Source: an uncultured Clostridia bacterium
Lineage (GTDB): Bacteria; Bacillota; Clostridia; Oscillospirales; Ruminococcaceae
DNA: 5,729 nt
Reading direction: 5' to 3'
Assembly (NCBI GenBank): GCA_945910715.1
Contig: CAMDZU010000102.1
Span: forward strand, 1-5,729
The notes beneath the pieces were generated by a model. It saw only the letters and a program-made list of their open reading frames with translations. It was not told the origin of the DNA and ran no database searches. Position 1 is the stretch's first letter, and each line of letters begins with the position of its first letter. Shown here piece by piece: positions 1-5,729 of the stretch. Made by a program: the position numbers and the translations under genes.

Positions 1-765
1 CGTTGTCGGCTCGTCCGCAATAATCAGCTTTGGGCTGCAGGCAAGGGCCATGGCAATCATAACACGCTGGCGCATACCGCCCGAAAGCTCGTGTGGGTAC
101 ATTGAGTAAACGCCCTCGCTGTTGGCAATGCCAACCATTTTCAGCATTTCTATGGTACGATTTTTTACCAGCTCGTGAAAGGCTTTCTTGCTAATATCTC
201 CGCCAAGCTCGGGCATAATGCCTCTCTTGGCAAGAGATTTTGCGTGAATTTCAATTACCTCGTCCACCTGCTGACCGATACGGAAAACAGGGTTAAGGCT
301 GGTCATAGGCTCCTGGAAAATCATTGAAATCTGGTTTCCTCTGATTTTCTGCATTTCCGCAACGGGAGTTTTTGCAACGTCAATAACACCGTCGTCGCCG
401 GCAAAGCGTATTGCGCCCTCAACAATCTGACCTGTGGGTCTTGCCACAAGCTGCATAAGGGAAAGGCTTGTGATTGACTTTCCGCAGCCCGATTCTCCTA
501 CGATACCCACGGTTTTGCCCTGAGGTACGTCGAAGGAAACACCGTCAACCGCCTTTACCGTGCCTATATCCGTAAAGAAATAGGTATGCAGATTGTCGAA
601 TTCAACAACGTTTTCGGGGTTTTTCATAACCGCCGCATACTCTTCCTTCGGAACATTCCTGCGCTTGCGCTGCTTTTCAAATTCCGCTGTGATTTTACGG
701 TTTTCTCTTGATATTCTGCTTGACTCCTTGCGGGAGATATAATTTGCTTTTTTATTTCCTGCCAT
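1..765 (-). CDS. oppD: Peptide ABC transporter ATP-binding protein, OppD/DppD family (3' end cut by window)
   Basis: Cytoplasmic ATPase subunit that powers peptide import, normally paired with OppF. The frame is open from the ATG at 765-763 to the window edge, giving 255 residues. Visible motifs are Walker A GESGCGKS (90-97), Q-loop around Q151 in [14 protein letters not shown] signature LSGGMRQR (227-234) and Walker B LIIADEP (247-253). The switch histidine and the C-terminal oligopeptide-transporter domain lie outside the window. The ATG at 765 is chosen for its AAGGAGG site 7 bases upstream. This start gives a 46-residue basic extension (14 Lys/Arg, 6 Asp/Glu) before [10 protein letters not shown], where the usual family N-terminus begins. 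The internal ATG at 627-625 is an alternative start but lacks a good ribosome binding site. A modest extra stretch of about 20 residues lies between the Q-loop and the signature. The gene starts 12 bases after oppC. Family assignment is secure; whether the substrate is oligopeptide, dipeptide or nickel cannot be read here. Confidence 0.95.
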   Translation of the reverse strand, partial: MAGNKKANYISRKESSRISRENRKITAEFEKQRKRRNVPKEEYAAVMKNPENVVEFDNLHTYFFTDIGTVKAVDGVSFDVPQGKTVGIVGESGCGKSITSLSLMQLVARPTGQIVEGAIRFAGDDGVIDVAKTPVAEMQKIRGNQISMIFQEPMTSLNPVFRIGQQVDEVIEIHAKSLAKRGIMPELGGDISKKAFHELVKNRTIEMLKMVGIANSEGVYSMYPHELSGGMRQRVMIAMALACSPKLIIADEPTT

Positions 766-772
766 CTCAATT

Positions 773-780
773 CCTCCTTA
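773..780 (-). promoter_or_regulatory. oppD Shine-Dalgarno fused to the oppC stop codon
   Basis: On the minus strand these bases read TAAGGAGG. The TAA (780-778) is the oppC stop codon, and AAGGAGG is a near-perfect anti-16S match ending 7 bases before the oppD ATG. It fixes the oppD start and suggests that a ribosome terminating on oppC leaves the oppD site directly accessible (translational coupling, inferred). Confidence 0.85.
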
Positions 781-2508
781 ACGCTTCATCTTCGGGTCGA
801 ATGCGTCGCGCAGACCGTCGCCGATAAAGTTAAATCCAAGTACGGTAATAAGAATAAGGAAGCCTGCAGGAATCCATACAAACCAATAATTTGTCATTAC
901 TCTGAGGTTTGTAACGGCGTTAACAATGTTGCCCCATGAAGCGTAGGGGTACTTAACGCCAAGACCTAAGAACGAAAGGGTTGACTCGGTGATAATGATT
1001 GAGCCAAGTCCCATTGTCGCCATAACTATAAGCTGTGGGATTACGTTTGGTATAAGGTGACGGAAAATTCTGCGTGAAACGGAAATACCCGTTGCCTCGG
1101 CAGCCGTCATAAATTCCTGTTCACGGAGCGATAAAATCTGACCTCTTACAAGTCTTGCAATGCCCGGCCAGCTAAGCAGACCGAGAATAAGCATAAGGTA
1201 GTAAATTCTTATCGTAGGCTCAATCTTCATTGCGTCCATAATTGAACCGATGATGATATAAAGGGGCAGCGACGGAATACAGTTGAAAATATCAACTATA
1301 CGCATTATAAGGTTATCCACCCAGCCGCCGAAATATCCCGCAATACCGCCCAGAATTACGCCGAGTACAATTTCAATGACAACGACAACAAAGCCTATCA
1401 TCAGCGAAATACGTCCGCCGTACATAAGACGGGTGAAAATATCCATACCGTTTGCGTCTGTGCCCAGCCAGTGCTCGGAGGAGGGCTCCTCGTAAATTCT
1501 GATAAGCTGAGTGCGTGTTGCCGCCTTGATTTTGTAATCGCCGTTTACGCCGCTTATTTCATAGGTAACATCATTTCCCTCTGCGTCGGTAAGGGTAAAT
1601 TCCTTTTTGCCCTCGTCGATTGCCTCCTGCACCGCAAGCTTGTAGTCAACGGTAAGGAAAATATCGTTTGATACAGGCTGAACGATAAGGTTTGTGATAT
1701 TTGCGTAGGGCTGTCCGTTAAGGGTTACAACGTTTTCGCCCTCAACATTTTCAAGAGCGTACTCTGCGCCGTCGGCTGTGAAGGTTTTTTCACCCTTTGC
1801 AAGTGCGGTTTCAGCCTCTCTCTTGAATTCAAAGGAAGCCTTGTCAGCGCTGTTGTACATATTGTAAACCATTTTCGATGCAATGGCAATGTCCTGTGCA
1901 ATGGCTACATTGTAAAATCTGCCGTCACGGGTAATCAGATAGTTGATTCCATCAATTTCAACCGACTCCTTGCTATCTGCAATTGCGGCTGATACAATAT
2001 CCTTTGCGCTGTCGGAAAGGGGATTTTCGCCTGTGTCCTCAAAGGTGTAAATACCCTTTAATGCTGTAACTCTTGCGCAATTGTTCTGTATTGAGATAAG
2101 CTTTAAGCTGTCGCTTAAGTTGGTGATTGTATATACAACGCCGTTAACGTCAGCTGTATCAAGCCCCTTTGTAACTGCGGAAGTGATTTTGCCCTTTGCG
2201 GCTGCTGACAAATCCACATTTTCCGCATAGGAATAGCGGAAGCTGTTGTTTACGGTTGCGTTTGCGTATTCCTTCATTACGTCCTCATAGCCGGTAAATA
2301 CCTGGCTTTCTCCGTAGGGCGAGAAAAATCCGCCTACAAAGGAGAACAGGAACATTGCTACAATTATAATAAGTCCCGCAATTGCAAGCTTGTTTCTGAA
2401 AAAGCGCTTCATAACAAGCATTGTGGGAGATAAGACCTTTACTCTGCGCTCGTCGTCAAGGGCAAGCTTTTCCTCTTTTTCAACACTCCGGTTGTTTTCC
2501 TTTTTCAT
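778..2508 (-). CDS. oppC: Peptide ABC transporter permease OppC with a large extracytoplasmic repeat insertion
   Basis: Inner permease subunit of the peptide importer. Residues 1-40 form a charged cytoplasmic N-terminus and 41-63 are TM1 (OppC_N type), ending in SPY (63-65). The family core resumes at PSSEHWLGTDANGMDIFTR (342-360), followed by about five more membrane segments near 366-393, 403-425, 435-453, 488-512 and 541-563. The EAA loop that contacts the ATPase is at about 468-488 (TAAEATG...FRHLIPN). The C-terminus GDGLRDAFDPKMKR is typical. OppC proteins are usually about 290-320 residues; this one is 576 because residues 66-341 form an insertion outside the membrane holding four degenerate repeats. 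The frame is continuous and both flanks are intact, so this is neither a frameshift nor a gene fusion with a second enzyme. The start has AAGGAGG 6 bases upstream. It begins 11 bases after oppB and ends 12 bases before oppD. DppC or NikC are alternative names. Confidence 0.95.
   Translation of the reverse strand: MKKENNRSVEKEEKLALDDERRVKVLSPTMLVMKRFFRNKLAIAGLIIIVAMFLFSFVGGFFSPYGESQVFTGYEDVMKEYANATVNNSFRYSYAENVDLSAAAKGKITSAVTKGLDTADVNGVVYTITNLSDSLKLISIQNNCARVTALKGIYTFEDTGENPLSDSAKDIVSAAIADSKESVEIDGINYLITRDGRFYNVAIAQDIAIASKMVYNMYNSADKASFEFKREAETALAKGEKTFTADGAEYALENVEGENVVTLNGQPYANITNLIVQPVSNDIFLTVDYKLAVQEAIDEGKKEFTLTDAEGNDVTYEISGVNGDYKIKAATRTQLIRIYEEPSSEHWLGTDANGMDIFTRLMYGGRISLMIGFVVVVIEIVLGVILGGIAGYFGGWVDNLIMRIVDIFNCIPSLPLYIIIGSIMDAMKIEPTIRIYYLMLILGLLSWPGIARLVRGQILSLREQEFMTAAEATGISVSRRIFRHLIPNVIPQLIVMATMGLGSIIITESTLSFLGLGVKYPYASWGNIVNAVTNLRVMTNYWFVWIPAGFLILITVLGFNFIGDGLRDAFDPKMKR
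1492..2217 (-). repeat. Four degenerate protein repeats inside the OppC extracytoplasmic insertion
   Basis: Each unit has a short predicted helix followed by a beta hairpin, roughly xA[VILA]xxG...[DN]GxxYx[IL]. The matching cores are SAVTKG..VNGVVYTI (residues 110-128), AAIADS..IDGINYLI (174-192), TALAKG..ADGAEYAL (234-252) and EAIDEG..AEGNDVTYEI (295-318, with a longer hairpin). Core starts are spaced 64, 60 and 61 residues apart. Approximate DNA spans, in translation order, are 2217-2026, 2019-1843, 1842-1654 and 1650-1492. The repeats are diverged at both amino-acid and DNA level, implying old duplication. I do not recognise a named domain. They lie between TM1 and TM2, a position expected to face outside the cell. 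Unit boundaries are uncertain by several residues. Confidence 0.65.
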
Positions 2509-2514
2509 TCCGCA

Positions 2515-2522
2515 CCTCCTTA
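2515..2522 (-). promoter_or_regulatory. oppC Shine-Dalgarno fused to the oppB stop codon
   Basis: The minus strand reads TAAGGAGG, with the TAA (2522-2520) ending oppB and AAGGAGG lying 6 bases before the oppC ATG at 2508. This is the same arrangement as at the oppC-oppD junction. It supports the chosen oppC start and implies coupled translation of the two permeases. Confidence 0.85.
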
Positions 2523-3518
2523 ATTAAGTCTTACTCTTGGGTCAACAACCGCATAGAGAATATCCGCAAGCAATGTTCCCAGCAGCGTAAGCACCGCCTG
2601 GAATACAAGGAAGAACATTGAGAACGGAATATCGCCGTTGGTCATTGCAAGATACGAGGTGTAGCCTATTCCGGGAATCTGGAACAGGGTTTCGGTAATC
2701 ATTGCGCCTGCAAAAAGACCGGGTAGCGTGCCGCCGATAATTGTAACAATGGGGATAAGGGTATTTCTGAAAGCGTGATAGTTTACAACTCTGTTTTCGG
2801 AAAGTCCCTTTGCTCTTGCCGTTCTGATATAGTCGGAGTTAAGCACCTCAAGCATATTTGTTCTTGTGTAGCGCATAAGACTTCCTATGCTTACGATTAC
2901 GATAGTTACAATGGGAAGAACATAGTGGGCGGCAATATCCATAAACTGTCCGAAAGCGTCAAGCTGGTCGTAATACCTGCCCACCTTTCCGTAAAGGTCG
3001 AACCAACCCAGCTGAACCGAGAATACATACTTCAAGATTGTTGCAAAGAAGAAGGTAGGAAGCGAAATTCCGATAAGTGCAAATACGGTAACTGCGTAAT
3101 CGGTTTTACTGTACTGCTTTCTTGCGGAAAGAATTCCGAGAGGAATTGCAATTACAAGCTCAAGCACAAAGCTGATTGACGCAAGCGCAAAGGAATCCCA
3201 TATTACCTCGTTGAACTTTTCAATAACGGGAACATTGAACTGCCAGGAATCGCCGAAATCTCCTCTTAAAGCGTTGCCCAGCCAGCCGAAAAAGCCTTCG
3301 GGAATACTCTTGTCAAGGCCGTAAATTGCAGTAAGCTGCTCCAGCCATTCGCCGTAGGATTTTCCTCCGGGAAGCTGCGCCTTCTGCATGGCGAGATTTT
3401 CAATGTACGAGGTGGGCATACATCTGATTATGGTATAAACGATAAATGCCACGAAAAATAGGATTACTACGCTTATCATTATTCTTTTAATAATGAAATT
3501 CCGCATCTGATTAACCAT
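2520..3518 (-). CDS. oppB: Peptide ABC transporter permease OppB
   Basis: Membrane permease that forms the translocation path with OppC. It is 332 residues, close to the usual 300-340. TM1 is at about 9-31. The external segment contains YGLDKSIPEGFFGWL (66-80) and LRGDFGDSW (84-92), both typical of OppB. Further membrane segments lie near 107-131, 142-168, 196-215, 252-275 and 300-325. The EAA loop is DYIRTARAKG...FRNTLIPI (229-257), and ETLFQIPGIGY (276-286) and the C-terminal YAVVDPRVRL are family hallmarks. There are two possible starts: ATG at 3518, with AGGAAGGA directly before it, or ATG at 3506, which would give MRNFIIKR, a more typical OppB beginning. The gene follows a 130-base hairpin-rich spacer after oppA and is closely linked to oppC, so its expression probably depends on readthrough of the oppA terminator. 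DppB/NikB naming is equally possible; substrate is not determinable. Confidence 0.95.
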   Translation of the reverse strand: MVNQMRNFIIKRIMISVVILFFVAFIVYTIIRCMPTSYIENLAMQKAQLPGGKSYGEWLEQLTAIYGLDKSIPEGFFGWLGNALRGDFGDSWQFNVPVIEKFNEVIWDSFALASISFVLELVIAIPLGILSARKQYSKTDYAVTVFALIGISLPTFFFATILKYVFSVQLGWFDLYGKVGRYYDQLDAFGQFMDIAAHYVLPIVTIVIVSIGSLMRYTRTNMLEVLNSDYIRTARAKGLSENRVVNYHAFRNTLIPIVTIIGGTLPGLFAGAMITETLFQIPGIGYTSYLAMTNGDIPFSMFFLVFQAVLTLLGTLLADILYAVVDPRVRLN

Positions 3519-3526
3519 TCCTTCCT
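3519..3526 (-). promoter_or_regulatory. oppB ribosome binding site with ambiguous start
   Basis: The minus strand reads AGGAAGGA immediately before the ATG at 3518. Measured from the first AGGA the spacing to this ATG is 4 bases, which is short. From the second AGGA to the in-frame ATG at 3506 it is 12 bases, which is long. This is a weaker site than the AAGGAGG of oppC and oppD and does not settle the start. Confidence 0.55.
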
Positions 3527-3538
3527 GTTACTTTTTTA

Positions 3539-3556
3539 ATGAACAACCCTGTTCAT
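3539..3556 (-). other. Small hairpin upstream of the oppB ribosome binding site
   Basis: The minus strand reads ATGAACA, loop GGGT, TGTTCAT: a perfect 7-bp stem with a 4-base loop. It is followed by an A-rich run and then the oppB Shine-Dalgarno 12 bases further on. No U-tract follows, so it is not a terminator on this strand. It could protect the 5' end of a processed oppB mRNA or bind a protein as a short palindrome; either role is inferred. Confidence 0.45.
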
Positions 3557-3559
3557 AAG

Positions 3560-3592
3560 CGAAAAGCAGCGTAAAGCCTATGCTGCCTTTCG
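3560..3592 (-). other. Second hairpin in the oppA-oppB spacer, possible weak terminator or processing structure
   Basis: On the minus strand CGAAAGGCAGC pairs with GCTGCTTTTCG across an 11-base loop, giving 11 pairs including one G-U wobble. As RNA, the 3' arm ends in CUGCUUUUCGCUU, so a shorter form (GGCAGC with GCUGCU) followed by UUUCGCUU could act as a weak intrinsic terminator. The wobble pairs only in the minus-strand transcript; the plus-strand RNA would have an A-C mismatch there. This fits a role in the operon mRNA. Confidence 0.5.
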
Positions 3593-3603
3593 TTAATAAA
3601 CAT

Positions 3604-3637
3604 AAAAAGCCCACCAGATTTATACTGATGGGCTTTT
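3604..3637 (-). terminator. Rho-independent terminator/attenuator after oppA
   Basis: The minus strand forms AAAAGCCCATCAG, a 7-base loop TATAAAT, and CTGGTGGGCTTTT: 13 pairs with one U-G wobble, continuing into a U-rich tail (UUUUUAUGUUUAUU). It begins 11 bases after the oppA stop, which is itself doubled (TGATGA, 3651-3646). The plus strand can form nearly the same stem followed by UUUUACGUU, but no plus-strand gene ends here. Because oppB, oppC and oppD follow on the same strand with no convincing promoter in the spacer, the hairpin most likely lets a fraction of transcripts through and stabilises the oppA mRNA end. This is a common arrangement for binding-protein-dependent transporters. 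Confidence 0.88.
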
Positions 3638-3648
3638 ACGTTATTTCA

Positions 3649-5729
3649 TCAGTTCATTTCAAGCTTTTCAATTTCAGCCATCCAGCCGTAGTAGGTTGTC
3701 ATATCCTTTACAACTGTGTCTATGTTTACACGTTCTGTACTGAATATTGTGCAGTCCTGACGCTGATAGATCGGGATTTCAACTGCCCAGTCAAGAATAA
3801 TATCAAGACATTCCTTGTAGATAGCCTTTCTGTATTCCTGGTCGTCGCTTGTTCTTGCTTCTATAATATCTTCGTCAAGCTTTGAATCTGCAACACCGTA
3901 GTAGTTGCTGCCTGTACCGCCAACGTTGCCAACAATGTTGCTGCTGTGGTAAACCTGATACATATCAGGGTCGATTGTTGCGGACCAGGCTGCGCACCAC
4001 ATTTCAGCTGTGCCTGCGTTAAGCTTATCCCACATCTGGTTGCTGTCGGCAGGGTCTGTGATTGTTAATGTGATGCCGATGCCTGCAAGCTGTTCCTTGG
4101 CTGCTGTTGCAAGAGCGAAGGTCGGGTGGTTACCGTCGCCGTTGCCCGGGATGATGATTTCATATTCAAGCTTAGCGCCCTCGGGAGCTGCTGTGAACTT
4201 GCCCTCTGCTTCATCATAAGTGAAGCCTGCAGCCTTGAAGTATTCGATTGCAGCTGCAAGAGCTGCCGCATACTTGTCGTCGGCGGACATATCTGATGTG
4301 TAAAGGTCTGCGCCGTCAACGCCCTTTGAGTAAGCTACCGAGTAGCCCTCGTCTGTCTTCTGAGGAGCAGCCCATGATGTGTTGGAAATAGGATAGTTGA
4401 TAACTGTTGCCGTATCGCCGAAGTAGGAGTCAACAGTAAGGTCACGGTAAACTGAAAGAATTGTTGCAAGACCCTTTCTCAGCGCCTTGCTCTGGTCGGA
4501 GGAAGCGTCCTCGCCAACCTTGATAACGTTTGCGTTGATACCGATATAACCGTAGCCGAGATAGTCTGTTGAGAAGAGGGAAATTGTGTCGCCTGTAAGC
4601 TCGCCGTTGCTGTTGTAGCTGCGGATTTCCTCGTAAGCTTCCTTGGAGGCAGCAGGGTTGGAAACGTCAACTGCGCCTGTCTGTACGGCAGATGTGCTTT
4701 CAGACTGTGTTGTTGTCTTAAACTGGAGATACTTGATTTTGGGTTCGCCTAAGTAGTAGTTTTCGTTGGCTTCCATATAAACGATCTTGTTTTCAAATCT
4801 GTCGAACTTGTAAGGACCGTAACCCATAGGGCTGGATACCTTTGATTCGAGGATAGAAAGGTCGCCTCTTTCAAAGCCGAACTTGTTGTTTTCGTAGTCG
4901 TACTTGGACTCGTCGCCGTAGTAGTGAAGCGGCATAACGTTGATACCTGCAATCTGGTAGATAGCGGCAGCGTCATAGCCCTTTGTTGTAACTTCAACCT
5001 CGTAATCGTTGATTCTCTTGATACCTGCAATGCTGTTTACTTCGGAAGCAGTGCTGTCCTGTGAAGCAAGGTAAGCGATTGCGTATTCCTCAGCCTGACC
5101 TGCAAAGTAAGTTTCGTCGCCTGCGTAAGCAACGCCAAGTGTAGCATAATCAGCGCCGTACTGAGCGATAACGTCCTCAACTACCTGTGCGTCCTCAACA
5201 CCCTCTGTGCTGTATGTTTCATCAAGTCCGTAGAATGCTACGAAAAGGTCCTTCTGAACAGGGAACGCTTCTGTATAAGCGGCATAGTTGTCGTCGCCGT
5301 AAAGTGTGCCTACCCATTCATATTCGCTTTCGAGAACAGGACGGATAATGTTGTCGGAAATATTCTGCTTAACCTCGTCAGCCTCGTAAGCGGCTGCAAT
5401 TTCCTCGTCTGTCAGACCCTCGACGATAGAGCTGTTTGCACGATAGTTCTTTAAGCCGATAACAGGCATTGAGTTGAAGGTAATACCGCCTGAATATGTT
5501 GGGTCAGCAAGTGTGTAGTATGTGAAAATAACGTCGTCGATATCCATTGTTTCGCCATCGCTGAACTTGATGTCGTCACGGATCTTGATGTTATAAACTG
5601 TTGTGTTTGCTTCCTTATCCTGTGTAACGGAAATGTCAGCCACGCCGTAATATGTGTAGTCTGTACCGTTGTAGGAATGTGTTTCGCCCTCGATTGCGTT
5701 ATAGATGATACCGCCGGAACGATCGTTTG
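3649..5729 (-). CDS. oppA: Peptide ABC transporter solute-binding protein, SBP family 5 (5' end cut by window)
   Basis: Extracellular, membrane-anchored peptide-binding protein that delivers substrate to OppBC. The frame is open from the window edge (first full codon 5727-5725) to TGA at 3651-3649, giving 692 residues. The signal peptide, lipobox and first part of lobe I are missing. Numbering from 5727, the family 5 signature YNIKIRDDIKFSDGE with DIDDVIFTYY is at 45-71. GYGPYKF (302-308) and the run from EANENYYLGEPKIKYLQF (319-336) also match. The C-terminal half has MWCAAWSATIDPD (576-588) and YYGVADSKLDEDI (609-621). Residues about 81-233 form a much longer link than in classical OppA; within it 160-236 has no Lys or Arg and 14 Asp/Glu. 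Lysine codons are 32 AAG to 1 AAA, suggesting high expression. The GTG at 5643 is not the start: family-like sequence continues upstream and it has no ribosome binding site. Ligand is unknown. Confidence 0.94.
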   Translation of the reverse strand, partial: NDRSGGIIYNAIEGETHSYNGTDYTYYGVADISVTQDKEANTTVYNIKIRDDIKFSDGETMDIDDVIFTYYTLADPTYSGGITFNSMPVIGLKNYRANSSIVEGLTDEEIAAAYEADEVKQNISDNIIRPVLESEYEWVGTLYGDDNYAAYTEAFPVQKDLFVAFYGLDETYSTEGVEDAQVVEDVIAQYGADYATLGVAYAGDETYFAGQAEEYAIAYLASQDSTASEVNSIAGIKRINDYEVEVTTKGYDAAAIYQIAGINVMPLHYYGDESKYDYENNKFGFERGDLSILESKVSSPMGYGPYKFDRFENKIVYMEANENYYLGEPKIKYLQFKTTTQSESTSAVQTGAVDVSNPAASKEAYEEIRSYNSNGELTGDTISLFSTDYLGYGYIGINANVIKVGEDASSDQSKALRKGLATILSVYRDLTVDSYFGDTATVINYPISNTSWAAPQKTDEGYSVAYSKGVDGADLYTSDMSADDKYAAALAAAIEYFKAAGFTYDEAEGKFTAAPEGAKLEYEIIIPGNGDGNHPTFALATAAKEQLAGIGITLTITDPADSNQMWDKLNAGTAEMWCAAWSATIDPDMYQVYHSSNIVGNVGGTGSNYYGVADSKLDEDIIEARTSDDQEYRKAIYKECLDIILDWAVEIPIYQRQDCTIFSTERVNIDTVVKDMTTYYGWMAEIEKLEMN

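Noticed and set aside
778..2508. Excess length of oppC as a frameshift, mis-assembly or fusion of two genes
   Set aside because: One uninterrupted frame carries canonical OppC sequence on both sides of the insert, the insert is regularly repeated, and its lysine codons resemble those of the rest of the gene.
2775..3179. 134-codon plus-strand open frame antisense to oppB
   Set aside because: It is the mirror of a well-conserved permease gene, with no ribosome binding site recognised, a Cys/Lys-rich composition without recognisable domain, and no plus-strand neighbours.
3536..3556. Minus-strand mini-ORF MNRVVH-stop in the oppA-oppB spacer, as a possible leader peptide
   Set aside because: No ribosome binding site precedes it (CTTTTCGCTT), it coincides exactly with the 7-bp hairpin, and it lacks any run of codons suggesting attenuation control.
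3519..3648. A separate promoter for oppB-oppC-oppD in the spacer
   Set aside because: No pair of -35 (TTGACA-like) and -10 (TATAAT-like) boxes at 16-18 base spacing could be found on the minus strand; the TATAAAT present is the loop of the terminator.
3580..3885. 101-codon plus-strand open frame across the spacer and the 3' end of oppA
   Set aside because: It runs through the terminator hairpin and antisense to the conserved C-terminus of the binding protein, so chance opening is the simpler explanation.
4065..5030. Overlapping minus-strand frames inside oppA (around 4065-4319, 4479-4670 and 4749-5030)
   Set aside because: Their Ser/Thr/Gln/Arg-rich low-complexity composition is what an alternative frame of a strongly codon-biased gene gives, and the oppA frame is continuous through them.
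5641..5643. GTG as the start codon of the binding protein gene
   Set aside because: The frame stays open to the window edge, the upstream residues look like lobe I of a family 5 binding protein, no Shine-Dalgarno precedes the GTG, and starting there would leave no signal peptide.

Overview
The window holds most of one ABC-type peptide importer operon of the oligopeptide/dipeptide/nickel family, entirely on the minus strand. In transcription order, from high to low coordinates, it reads: solute-binding protein (oppA-like, 5' end outside the window), a roughly 130-base spacer with three hairpins, permease oppB, permease oppC, and the ATPase oppD, whose 3' end leaves the window just after Walker B. 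A second ATPase gene (oppF) would be expected next but is not visible. No RNA genes, mobile elements, CRISPR arrays or integration signals were found.

The source looks like a low-to-mid GC Gram-positive, probably a gut-type Clostridia member (Oscillospirales/Ruminococcaceae-like). This is an inference from near-perfect AAGGAGG ribosome binding sites, tight operon packing, a strong intrinsic terminator and the character of the proteins. No taxonomic marker gene is present.

The binding protein would capture peptides outside the cell. OppB and OppC form the membrane channel, and OppD (with the unseen OppF) hydrolyses ATP in the cytoplasm. A 13-bp hairpin with a U-tract lies 11 bases after the oppA stop, so much transcription probably ends there. 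That would leave the binding protein made in excess over the membrane parts. Lysine codon use agrees: 32 AAG to 1 AAA in visible oppA, against 6:4, 22:7 and 9:11 in oppB, oppC and visible oppD. oppB, oppC and oppD are tightly coupled, with 11- and 12-base gaps in which the upstream TAA stop forms part of the next Shine-Dalgarno (TAAGGAGG).

The unusual part is the extracytoplasmic architecture. OppC is 576 residues, nearly twice the family norm, because about 275 residues are inserted between TM1 and the conserved HWLGTD segment. This insert contains four degenerate tandem repeats of about 60-64 residues. The binding protein also carries an extra acidic, tyrosine-rich segment of more than 100 residues. 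The two expansions may form a docking or capture module outside the membrane, but that is a hypothesis. Everything else looks like a conventional Opp transporter.
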